DNA of 12,160 bases, from assembly GCA_900557435.1 (NCBI GenBank), contig USSH01000041.1, positions 1-12,160 on the forward strand, written 5' to 3'. The DNA comes from an uncultured Coprococcus sp. (GTDB lineage Bacteria; Bacillota; Clostridia; Lachnospirales; Lachnospiraceae). Within the stretch, counting starts at the first letter, position 1. Every line of letters begins with the position of its first letter. The notes below the pieces were generated by a model that was given only the letters and a program-made list of their open reading frames with translations, did no database searches and was not told the origin of the DNA. This document shows positions 5,252-12,160 of this stretch, piece after piece. A program made the translations under genes and the position numbers.

Positions 5252-8200
5252 TTGAAAGAGGTATCACTTGATAAAAAATACTACAAAGAACAGATACAAA
5301 ATATATTATATGATAATTATGTGAAGCTGGCGTTGGTCAACATTGATACTGGGGAGTATGTGAGTGTTATCAGCGTGGATAAAAATGCAGATGATTATAA
5401 AAGCATCACTGACGTATCCTCCTATTTTAAGGATAACAGGGGACTGGACTGCTGTCATCCTGATGAAGTCAGAGAATTTTCATATATGTGTGATATGAAG
5501 CATGTTAAAGCACTCATAGAAGCCGGAGCCAGATCGATCGTGCGTAATTTCAGATTCAGATTGAGGCTTGGTGAGGACTATGAGTGGGTTTCCATGGATA
5601 TAGAAGCTGAGAAAGAGCCGAGAGAGGACGGACAATGGGTTGTGTTCGGCATGAGGACAGTCAGCCTTGACACTCTGGTGCTGGAGGATAGCATCAGAAC
5701 ACTGACAAGGATATACAGACGTATATTCAGGATTGATGTGACTCACAATATTTGCGAGACATTGAGGGGCGGATATATAAGAAGCAGGGATGAGGTTAAG
5801 CATGACTGCCTTGGAGATTACATGAAAGACATGACTATGGGCGGTGAGATATTCCCTGACGATGTGGACAGGGTAAGTAGATGCCTGTCGCCTGAGTTCC
5901 TCACAAAATATTTTGCAAATGGACATGACAGATTTACCATTAGATATAAGCGCAAGATGGATATGGTGTACAGATGGGTGATGACTGAGGTCATACCTAC
6001 TGCTGACTATAGAGATGACCATAAGGTATTTTATCTTTATACGAGGGATATACATGAGGAGTATTCTGAGAGCATAGAGAAGCAGGAGCTGTTGGAATTT
6101 TACAGTTACAAGGACGCGCTCACTCATCTTGGCAATAGAAATGCATTTAACATTCTGTGTGACGCGTATGCAGACCGAAAGGACAAGCGGTCGGTCGGAT
6201 TCGTATTCAACGATGTGAACAAACTGAAGTATGTGAATGATCATTATGGACATAAAGAAGGAGATCTCTATCTTCAGAGGGTATCGCAGATGCTGGCGCA
6301 GCATTTTGGCGAAAATGCATGTTACAGGATAAGTGGCGATGAATTTGTTGTCATCATTATGGATATTACTGAGCAGTCGTTTAACTCAATGATCGCCAGA
6401 TACAAAGAGGTAATTGACGAGCAGGAGGAGGCTCCGGTTGCGTTCGGTGCAGTCTGGAAGGCTGAGGCTGATTCTATAGACAAGATAATGAACGAAGCCG
6501 AAAGACTGATGTATGAGGATAAGAAGAGATTCTATTCGAAACATCCTGAGGTCAAGAGGCGTGAGATCGTGGAGAACGAGGCGAATATAGCTGTAGGAAC
6601 TACAGAGGATGGAGTTCCGCATTATAGGAATCTTGGAAAGACAGACAGGATATTTGATGCCCTTGCAGCTACAACACTCAGAAATTATATATTTATGAAT
6701 GATCTCGATACGAATGTGACAAAATGGTCTGCCAGTGCGGTGGATTATTTTGGACTTCCGGGGCAATACATATATGACACACAGAAAGTGTGGAAGAATC
6801 TTATACATCCGGATGACAGAGCAATATTTGAACAGGATATTACAGAGGTATTTGCGGGGCGCAAAAAGTATCATGATGTAGAATATAGAATGAAAAACAA
6901 AAAGGGTGAATATGTGGTCTGTACCTGCAGAGGTTTCATCACCAAGAAGGAAAATGGTGATCCGGAATTCTTTGTAGGAACTGTCATAAACCACGGTGTC
7001 ATAGATGGAGTTGATCCGGTGACGAACCTGCACAATCAGCATGAGTATACCAAGTATATCTCTATACATTTGAGAAACAAGCAGACGATGAGCATTCTGG
7101 CAATAGGAATATCAATGTTTAACAGCATCAATATGATGTATGGATATGCATATGGCAATGCTGTTCTTAAGGATTTTGCCACAAAGCTCAAAAATGTCGT
7201 CGGTGGAAAGGGACTCGTATTCAGACTTGACGGAGCAAAATTTGCAATCTGCTCAAACATGTATACCAAACAGGAGCTCAAAGAGGTATATAGACATGTA
7301 CAGAATCTTGCACTTGATAATGTAGGTCTGAACGGCACATCGATCCCACTTAAATTGTACGGAGGTGGTCTGATATATGACCATGTAGGAGCCGATGAGG
7401 ATGTGATAAAGAGCAGTGTGGAATATGCCCTGGAGAGATCCAAGGAGGATCATCATGGTGAACTTGTATTCTTCAATGAGGAGATCAAGGACAATGATAG
7501 AATGAGGCTGCAGCTTTACAGCACAATACACAAATGTGTGGCAAACAACATGGAAGGCTTTTTCATGTGCTATCAGCCTATAGCCAATTCCGTGACAGGA
7601 CACATAGTGGGTATGGAGGCTCTTCTCAGATGGAAACATAAGGAATTTGGAGTGGTTCCACCGGGAATATTTATACCGTGGCTTGAGATGGAGCCGTGTT
7701 TCTTTGAACTTGGCAACTGGATAATAGAGCAGGCACTCACGGATGGTATGGAGATCCGCAAGATCAGACCTGATTTTGTGGTGAATGTCAATATATCAGC
7801 GACTCAGCTTGAGAATCATGGATTCAGGCAGGCTGTTGTGGATATATTAAAAAAGACGAAGTTCCCTCCTGAGTATTTGTGCATAGAGCTCACAGAGAGA
7901 TGTAAGAATATGGATATAGCATTTCTGAAAAATGAGCTGGAATATTTCAGGAAACTTGGAATAAAGATCGCTATCGATGATTTTGGAACGGGAAATGCTA
8001 CCTTAAATCTGCTCACGGAATTACCGATAGATGAACTTAAGGTCGATATGTCATTTGTCAGGGGCATACAGGAGAGCAAGCCTAATCAGGTCCTTGTACA
8101 GGCGGTTGTGTCATGTGCACATGAACTCGGATACAAGAGCTGCATTGAAGGTGTCGAGGACAAGGCGCTGTTCGATTACCTTCATAGGTATGGTTCCACT

Positions 8201-8263
8201 TACTATCAGGGATATCATTTCTCCAGACCGGTTTGTCTGGAGGATTTTAAGAAATTATTGTGA
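5252..8263 (+). CDS. Bifunctional c-di-GMP protein: GGDEF - PAS - degenerate GGDEF - EAL
   Basis: A 1003-residue protein with no signal peptide or membrane segment, so cytosolic. The start is a TTG at 5252, 6 bases after AAGGAGG (5239-5245). A longer in-frame GTG at 5207 has no ribosome binding site and lies almost on the promoter. Residues 1-285 contain two PAS-like sensory modules. The first GGDEF domain (about 286-430) has DALTHLGNR (288-296), NDVNKLKYVNDHYGH (320-334) and the signature SGDEF (361-365), so it may still make c-di-GMP. A PAS_3-type domain follows (about 465-581). A second GGDEF (about 588-750) is degenerate, with LDGAKF (659-664) in place of the signature. The EAL domain (about 770-1003) keeps EALLRW (789-794), NVNIS (845-849), ELTE (879-882), DDFGTG (909-914), K930, E966 and QGY (986-988), the expected phosphodiesterase metal and catalytic residues. 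It sits alone between its own promoter and terminator. Net activity cannot be predicted. Confidence 0.92.
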   Translation: MKEVSLDKKYYKEQIQNILYDNYVKLALVNIDTGEYVSVISVDKNADDYKSITDVSSYFKDNRGLDCCHPDEVREFSYMCDMKHVKALIEAGARSIVRNFRFRLRLGEDYEWVSMDIEAEKEPREDGQWVVFGMRTVSLDTLVLEDSIRTLTRIYRRIFRIDVTHNICETLRGGYIRSRDEVKHDCLGDYMKDMTMGGEIFPDDVDRVSRCLSPEFLTKYFANGHDRFTIRYKRKMDMVYRWVMTEVIPTADYRDDHKVFYLYTRDIHEEYSESIEKQELLEFYSYKDALTHLGNRNAFNILCDAYADRKDKRSVGFVFNDVNKLKYVNDHYGHKEGDLYLQRVSQMLAQHFGENACYRISGDEFVVIIMDITEQSFNSMIARYKEVIDEQEEAPVAFGAVWKAEADSIDKIMNEAERLMYEDKKRFYSKHPEVKRREIVENEANIAVGTTEDGVPHYRNLGKTDRIFDALAATTLRNYIFMNDLDTNVTKWSASAVDYFGLPGQYIYDTQKVWKNLIHPDDRAIFEQDITEVFAGRKKYHDVEYRMKNKKGEYVVCTCRGFITKKENGDPEFFVGTVINHGVIDGVDPVTNLHNQHEYTKYISIHLRNKQTMSILAIGISMFNSINMMYGYAYGNAVLKDFATKLKNVVGGKGLVFRLDGAKFAICSNMYTKQELKEVYRHVQNLALDNVGLNGTSIPLKLYGGGLIYDHVGADEDVIKSSVEYALERSKEDHHGELVFFNEEIKDNDRMRLQLYSTIHKCVANNMEGFFMCYQPIANSVTGHIVGMEALLRWKHKEFGVVPPGIFIPWLEMEPCFFELGNWIIEQALTDGMEIRKIRPDFVVNVNISATQLENHGFRQAVVDILKKTKFPPEYLCIELTERCKNMDIAFLKNELEYFRKLGIKIAIDDFGTGNATLNLLTELPIDELKVDMSFVRGIQESKPNQVLVQAVVSCAHELGYKSCIEGVEDKALFDYLHRYGSTYYQGYHFSRPVCLEDFKKLL

Positions 8264-8280
8264 TAAATTGTCCAATGGAC

Positions 8281-8323
8281 AAAGGCTGGTTCATTATTGT
8301 AAAAAGGGCCAGCCTTTTGTTTT
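8281..8323 (+). terminator. Rho-independent terminator after the GGDEF/EAL gene
   Basis: AAAGGCTGG (8281-8289) pairs with CCAGCCTTT (8309-8317), followed by TGTTTT (8318-8323). It lies 17 bases after the stop codon and separates this gene from the B12-regulated unit. Confidence 0.82.
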
Positions 8324-8366
8324 GCATATTTATGAGAAATAAATTGTCTTATATGTTTACATAAGG

Positions 8367-8395
8367 TTGACACCGGGCGCTGGCATTGTTAATAT
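8367..8395 (+). promoter_or_regulatory. Promoter of the cobalamin riboswitch transcript
   Basis: Consensus -35 TTGACA (8367-8372), 17-base spacer, and -10-like TAATAT (8390-8395). The start is predicted near 8402. The RNA would begin with a small hairpin, GGTGTGA (8402-8408) with TCACGCC (8416-8422), directly before the riboswitch P1 stem. Confidence 0.65.
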
Positions 8396-8422
8396 TGCTT
8401 TGGTGTGACCTTAGATCACGCC

Positions 8423-8585
8423 AGATATATAGTCCCGGAGATGTTCCGGCGAATGGATTATGGTGCAGCCGGAAAAGCTGTGGCCGTGTTCAATAAGAAG
8501 GGAAGTGCGGTGAGAATCCGTCGCAACAGCCATTACTGTATGCAGGGGAGTTCCCCTGTCAAGTCAGATCGCTTGCTATATATCT
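8423..8585 (+). ncRNA. Cobalamin (B12) riboswitch
   Basis: Conserved cobalamin-aptamer blocks appear in order: AAGGGAA (8498-8504), GGTGAGAATCC (8509-8519), CAGCCATTACTGTA (8527-8540, the ...ACTGT B12 block), and AAGTCAGATCGC (8561-8572, the AGYCAG block). A perfect 10-bp P1 stem closes the element: AGATATATAG (8423-8432) with CTATATATCT (8576-8585). A variable arm CAGGGG/CCCCTG with an AGTT loop (8543-8558) lies between the last two blocks, as expected. Other internal stems are visible, for example GCAGC/GCTGT (8465-8480). Binding of a cobalamin is expected to repress the gene at 8720. The ligand form (adenosyl- or hydroxo/methylcobalamin) is not decided here. Confidence 0.9.
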
Positions 8586-8686
8586 AATTCTTCGATAGAA
8601 GGGTATTTTGAAGCTTGTGATCTGAAATGCGGCGATGCGAATCAGAAATGTACAGATCCGTGGCAGGACACAAAGAATTCAATATG

Positions 8687-8711
8687 CCTTTCAGGGAAAA
8701 ATTGAAAGGAG
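8687..8711 (+). promoter_or_regulatory. Ribosome-binding-site hairpin (translation-control platform of the riboswitch)
   Basis: CCTTTCA (8687-8693) pairs perfectly with TGAAAGG (8703-8709) around the loop GGGAAAAAT. The right arm contains most of the ribosome binding site AAAGGAG (8705-8711), which stands 8 bases before the ATG at 8720. No T-tract terminator is seen between riboswitch and gene, so the likely mechanism is translational: the hairpin hides the site. How the aptamer state couples to it is inferred. Confidence 0.6.
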
Positions 8712-8719
8712 ATACGTTT

Positions 8720-11700
8720 ATGAGAAGAAGAATTCTTGCGGCATGTATGGCGATGTGCATGGCGGCAGCAACGGTTGTCACAAGCCCATGGGGCGGTGGC
8801 ATGACAGCGTATGCAGCGGAAGAGACCAAGACGATCACGGTCTCAGCATACGATTACACGGCAGTGGATGCCGGAATCGAGGGCGCCTCGAAGACAGGTG
8901 TCATCATGGAACAGACAGTCGAGGTGGATGCGGACACAACTACAGCGCAGGCTGTACAGAAGGCATTTGATCAGGCTGGTGTATCAGTTGAAGGAGTATC
9001 AAGCGGATATGTGAGCAGCATCAATGGGCTTGGCGCAGGTGTGGGATATTCAGGCTGGATGCTTGCCTATGACAATGACGACTATTCAAACTGGGGAATG
9101 AGCAGCATAGCCCTCAGCGATGGAGACAGCCTCAGATTTGATTATACATGCAACGAAGATAAGACGACCGATGATATCGGAAATGGCTACTACGGCAATC
9201 CGTATGTGAAGACACTCACAGTTGCAGGTCAGACATTCAATATGTCAAAGAATACGACATTTGATGCGAACTACAACATGACAAATACTTACTATATAAA
9301 TGGTGAGGAGACAAAGGCAGCAGGTACAGAGGAAGATCCTTTTGTATTTGAGGTTTCTGTCCCTGCAAATGAGGCTCAGTCCGCATATATCACCATGGAT
9401 ACAAGTCTCAACAGCCACTATGCAGTGATCGATGGATGGTCTGTTTCAAAGGAGACTTATGATATAACAAATGGTCTTGATTTCTCAGTTTCTTCATTAG
9501 GTGGAAAGTACAAGTCATATTTCACCATCAAGACAGATCTCAAAGCAAACAACACATCTGACTCCTACAAGGAGATGCTTGACAGTTCGATCAAGTATAT
9601 AAGAAATACAGTCAAAGAGGCCGAGGTTGGTTCTATAGGTGGAGAGTGGGCAGTTCTCGCTCTTGCCAGATATGGATATGAGGATCCAGAGTGGTACACA
9701 GCATATTACAACAATGTTGTAAAGTATGTTCAGAATATAGGAAGCAATAAGCTTCACTCACGCAAGCTCACAGACAACTCACGAGTTATCATTGGTCTTA
9801 CAGCAATTGGCGCAGATCCTACAAATGTAGCTGGCTACAACCTTCTTGAGCCACTTGCAAACCTTGAGGATGTTGTATGGCAGGGAATAAATGGTCCTAT
9901 ATATGCGCTCATCGCTCTAGATACAGGTGATTATGAGATTCCTGAGCTTCCGGACGACAGCACAGCTACACAGACAACAAGAGAGGGACTTATCCAGTAC
10001 ATACTTGACAATGAGATCCCAGGTAGCGGCGGATGGGCTCTGTGGGGCTCAAAGGCTGATCCTGACATCACGACAATGGCTGTTCAGGCTCTTGCACCAT
10101 ATTACAATACAAATGCCGATGTAAAGGCAGCGGTAAATCGTGGAATGAAGGCTATATCTGATCAGCAGTTATCAAATGGTGGCATGGGCTCATGGGGAAC
10201 CGTAAACTCAGAGAGCTGCGCTCAGACAGTATGTGCGCTTTCTGACCTTGGAAGAGATGCTGACACAGATCCACAGTATGTAAAGAACATGAATTCTATT
10301 CTTGATGCAATGCTTTCCTTCTATATTGATGGAGGCGGATTTGCACATGCAGCACAAAATGGAAAACTTTCAGTAAACATGATGGCTACAGAGCAGGCAA
10401 CATATGCTCTCGTATCATATGACAGATTTAAGACAGGAAAGACAACTCTCTACAACATGAGCGACAGAAAGAAGCTTTACACAGAGAGCGCAGAGAAGAA
10501 GTCAGTTGAGAAGGCGAATGTAACAGTTGCTGATTTTGGTCTTGTATATGACGGAACAGTAAAGGAGCCTAAGGTCACAGTTAAGTATGGTGACATTCTC
10601 CTCACAGAGGGCGTTGACTATACAAAGGAATACAGCAACAACGTAGAGGCTGGAAACACAGCAAAGGTAACTATCACCGGTATGGGTGATTATGAGGGTC
10701 AGATAGAGAAGACATTCTCGATCTACTCAGCAGAGATAGAGGCAGCAGATGTCGCCATCGACCAGACAGTATTTGTTGCAGATGGAAAGGTTAAGAAGCC
10801 AAATGTGACAGTCACACATGTAGGCGAGACGCTCAAGGTAAATACAGACTACACACTTGCATTTGCAAACAATGTACTTCCTGGCAAGGCAACAGTTACA
10901 GTCACAGGTAAAGGCAAATATACTGGTAAGGTTGTAAAGCATTACACATTAAATGCAACACATATTTCAAAGACAGACATTACAGTTTCAACAGAGGAAT
11001 ATGTGACAGACGGAACAGAGAAGACACCAGCAGTCAGTGTAGCATATAATGGCAAGACACTCAGAGCCGGTACAGATTACTCAGTAAGCTATATTGACAA
11101 CGTAAACGCAGGAACAGCAAGCGTGAAGATCACAGGACTCAAGTACTACTCAGGTTCAGTTGAGTATACATTTGAGATCAAGGCGATTGAGCTGACTGAT
11201 GCAGTTGTGACAGTTGACACAGACGATATCGTTGCGGACGGCAGCAAGAAGACACCTACAGTAAATGTAACACTTGGAGATACAGTTCTTGAGGCTGGCA
11301 AGGACTTCACAGTTTCATATTTCAGCAATGTGAAGGTTGGAACAGCGAAGGCCACAGTAACAGGAATTGGAAACTATACAGGAAAGATCAAGCAGGCATT
11401 TGAGATCAAGGATGGTAAGACAGAGATAACAGCAGCTTCACTTGAAGAGGGAGTTGTAGCACTTGAGTGGAAGGCTGTAACGGCAGCTGATTCATATGCT
11501 GTATACAGAAAGGCTGAGAGCGAGAGCGAATTTGCAAAGATTGCAGAGACAGAGAAACTTAGCTACAGTGATAAGACAGCAAATGCCGGAGTATCATATG
11601 AGTATGAGGTAAGACCTGTTGTTGGAAAGTCATTTGGAAGCTCAGAGGCAGTTAAGGTGGCAGTACTTGCAGTACCTGCAGCAAAGCTTACAAACACAAA

Positions 11701-12160
11701 GGCTGGCATCGAGGTAACATGGAGCGCATCAGCAAATGCTGACAGCTATGTGGTACTTAGAAAGACTGGAACATCAGACACATGGGAGAAGATAGCAGAC
11801 ATTGCTAAGACAACCTATGTTGATAAGAATGTAACAGAGAAGACAGTTTACACATATGCAGTACAGGCTGTATCAGAAGCTGGAACATCAGCATATACAG
11901 GCAAGAGCGTGACAAGAAAGACTCCTATCACAACACTTGCAACACCGACAGTTACACTCAGCAATGCAAACGCAGGAGTGACACTGAAGTGGAACAAGGT
12001 AACAGGTGCTAAACAGTATGTTGTTTACAGAAAGGCCGGAAATGCCAAGGCATGGACAAAGGTTGCCACTGTTAAAACACTCTCATATGCTGATCGTCAG
12101 GTTAAGTCTGGAGTTAAGTACACATATGCAGTTAAGGCATCAGGAGATTATGCTATATCT
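8720..12160 (+). CDS. Secreted DUF4430 / alpha-toroid protein, putative surface cobalamin-capture protein (C-terminus beyond window)
   Basis: An open frame from the ATG at 8720 to the window edge (1147 codons, no stop). AAAGGAG lies 8 bases upstream. Residues 1-32 are a Sec signal peptide (MRRR, hydrophobic core, AYA before A33). Residues about 36-145 fit DUF4430, related to the transcobalamin/intrinsic-factor beta domain: SGYVSSINGL (95-104), YSGWMLAYDND (110-120), LSDGDSLRFDY (132-142). Residues about 160-275 are beta-rich. Residues about 280-585 form an alpha/alpha-toroid like terpene cyclases and intrinsic factor, with helical repeats such as GGEWAVLALARYGY (307-320), WQGINGPIYALIAL (387-400), GGWALWGSKADPDITTMAVQALAPY (437-461, key residues GGW and DPDIT), NGGMGSWG (486-493) and MATEQATYAL (555-564). 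Four beta repeats (598-896) and three FN3-like domains (899 onward) make a stalk. With the B12 riboswitch upstream, the inferred role is binding cobalamin outside the cell. No cell-wall anchor is seen; it would lie past the window. Confidence 0.88.
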   Translation, partial: MRRRILAACMAMCMAAATVVTSPWGGGMTAYAAEETKTITVSAYDYTAVDAGIEGASKTGVIMEQTVEVDADTTTAQAVQKAFDQAGVSVEGVSSGYVSSINGLGAGVGYSGWMLAYDNDDYSNWGMSSIALSDGDSLRFDYTCNEDKTTDDIGNGYYGNPYVKTLTVAGQTFNMSKNTTFDANYNMTNTYYINGEETKAAGTEEDPFVFEVSVPANEAQSAYITMDTSLNSHYAVIDGWSVSKETYDITNGLDFSVSSLGGKYKSYFTIKTDLKANNTSDSYKEMLDSSIKYIRNTVKEAEVGSIGGEWAVLALARYGYEDPEWYTAYYNNVVKYVQNIGSNKLHSRKLTDNSRVIIGLTAIGADPTNVAGYNLLEPLANLEDVVWQGINGPIYALIALDTGDYEIPELPDDSTATQTTREGLIQYILDNEIPGSGGWALWGSKADPDITTMAVQALAPYYNTNADVKAAVNRGMKAISDQQLSNGGMGSWGTVNSESCAQTVCALSDLGRDADTDPQYVKNMNSILDAMLSFYIDGGGFAHAAQNGKLSVNMMATEQATYALVSYDRFKTGKTTLYNMSDRKKLYTESAEKKSVEKANVTVADFGLVYDGTVKEPKVTVKYGDILLTEGVDYTKEYSNNVEAGNTAKVTITGMGDYEGQIEKTFSIYSAEIEAADVAIDQTVFVADGKVKKPNVTVTHVGETLKVNTDYTLAFANNVLPGKATVTVTGKGKYTGKVVKHYTLNATHISKTDITVSTEEYVTDGTEKTPAVSVAYNGKTLRAGTDYSVSYIDNVNAGTASVKITGLKYYSGSVEYTFEIKAIELTDAVVTVDTDDIVADGSKKTPTVNVTLGDTVLEAGKDFTVSYFSNVKVGTAKATVTGIGNYTGKIKQAFEIKDGKTEITAASLEEGVVALEWKAVTAADSYAVYRKAESESEFAKIAETEKLSYSDKTANAGVSYEYEVRPVVGKSFGSSEAVKVAVLAVPAAKLTNTKAGIEVTWSASANADSYVVLRKTGTSDTWEKIADIAKTTYVDKNVTEKTVYTYAVQAVSEAGTSAYTGKSVTRKTPITTLATPTVTLSNANAGVTLKWNKVTGAKQYVVYRKAGNAKAWTKVATVKTLSYADRQVKSGVKYTYAVKASGDYAIS
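10511..11407 (+). repeat. Four tandem beta-repeat units inside the secreted protein
   Basis: Protein residues about 598-668, 672-744, 748-821 and 823-896 are four diverged copies of a roughly 75-residue unit (about 225 bases). Shared features are an opening D/E-rich strand with V-x-DG or YDG, a K-x-P turn, V-T-V strands, D-Y/F-T-x-x-Y/F, N-N/S-V-x-x-G, A-x-V-T-V/I-T-G, and a closing Y-x-G-x-(I/V)-x-K/E-x-F/Y. Such units are common in lachnospiral surface proteins, where they act as spacers or adhesive stalk. Copies are clearly diverged at protein level, so this is an old duplication. Confidence 0.85.
11414..12160 (+). repeat. FN3-like tandem domains at the visible end of the secreted protein
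   Basis: Three FN3-like domains follow the beta repeats: residues about 899-983, 984-1067 and 1068-1147 (cut by the window edge). Each has the core pattern L/V-x-W-x-x-x-x-x-A-x-x-Y-x-V-Y/L-R-K (WKAVTAADSYAVYRK, WSASANADSYVVLRK, WNKVTGAKQYVVYRK) and a final Y-x-Y-x-V strand (YEYEV, YTYAV, YTYAV). They probably extend the protein from the cell surface. Confidence 0.85.

Noticed and set aside
5480..6304. A 274-codon open frame on the minus strand, and shorter minus-strand frames at 1629-2024, 6386-7069 and 7036-7443.
   Set aside because: They lie opposite clearly coding genes, lack ribosome binding sites and give Ile/Leu/His/Ser-rich peptides typical of antisense readings.
8405..8587. A 60-codon + strand open frame.
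   Set aside because: It coincides with the cobalamin riboswitch and its conserved blocks are explained by RNA structure.
8735..8746. A lipobox-like LAAC (residues 6-9) in the signal peptide of the secreted protein.
   Set aside because: The cysteine is only nine residues from the N-terminus with no hydrophobic core before it. A conventional signal peptide ending at AYA (30-32) fits better.

Overview
The window looks like chromosomal DNA from a Gram-positive gut anaerobe of the Clostridia, most likely a member of the Lachnospiraceae (Coprococcus/Roseburia/Butyrivibrio type). The reasons are strong AGGAGG-type ribosome binding sites, a group B-type [FeFe]-hydrogenase, cytosolic GGDEF/EAL signalling, and a very large secreted protein built from repeats common on lachnospiral surface proteins. 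The genus cannot be fixed from the sequence alone. Every supported gene is on the + strand.

Layout. Positions 1-257 hold a candidate promoter and no convincing gene. Positions 258-2290 form a probable hydrogen-metabolism unit: an 89-residue zinc-ribbon protein, a 484-residue [FeFe]-hydrogenase with group B motifs, and a 52-residue single-pass membrane protein, closed by a strong terminator (2328-2387). Positions 2407-2570 are a tandem array of a 64-bp repeat that carries a GGGGAC...GTCCCC palindrome. Positions 2625-5132 form a second unit: a promoter, a roughly 200-nt structured leader, a medium-chain-type acyl-CoA synthetase, a hot-dog acyl-CoA thioesterase and a terminator. Positions 5186-8323 are a single-gene unit with an extended -10 promoter. 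It encodes a cytosolic GGDEF-PAS-degenerate GGDEF-EAL protein whose best start is a TTG at 5252. Positions 8367 to the window end form a B12-controlled unit: promoter, cobalamin riboswitch, a hairpin that hides the ribosome binding site, and a secreted protein of at least 1147 residues still open at the window edge.

The most interesting locus is the last one. The secreted protein has an N-terminal DUF4430 domain (related to the beta domain of transcobalamin/intrinsic factor), a beta-rich linker, an alpha/alpha-toroid of the terpene-cyclase/intrinsic-factor type, four roughly 75-residue beta repeats and at least three FN3-like domains. Because it lies directly under a cobalamin riboswitch, I infer a surface cobalamin-capture protein. 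It resembles mammalian intrinsic factor but has its two cobalamin-related modules in the opposite order.

The four units are separated by terminators and appear to be independently transcribed. Nothing in the sequence ties the c-di-GMP protein to the B12 locus apart from adjacency.
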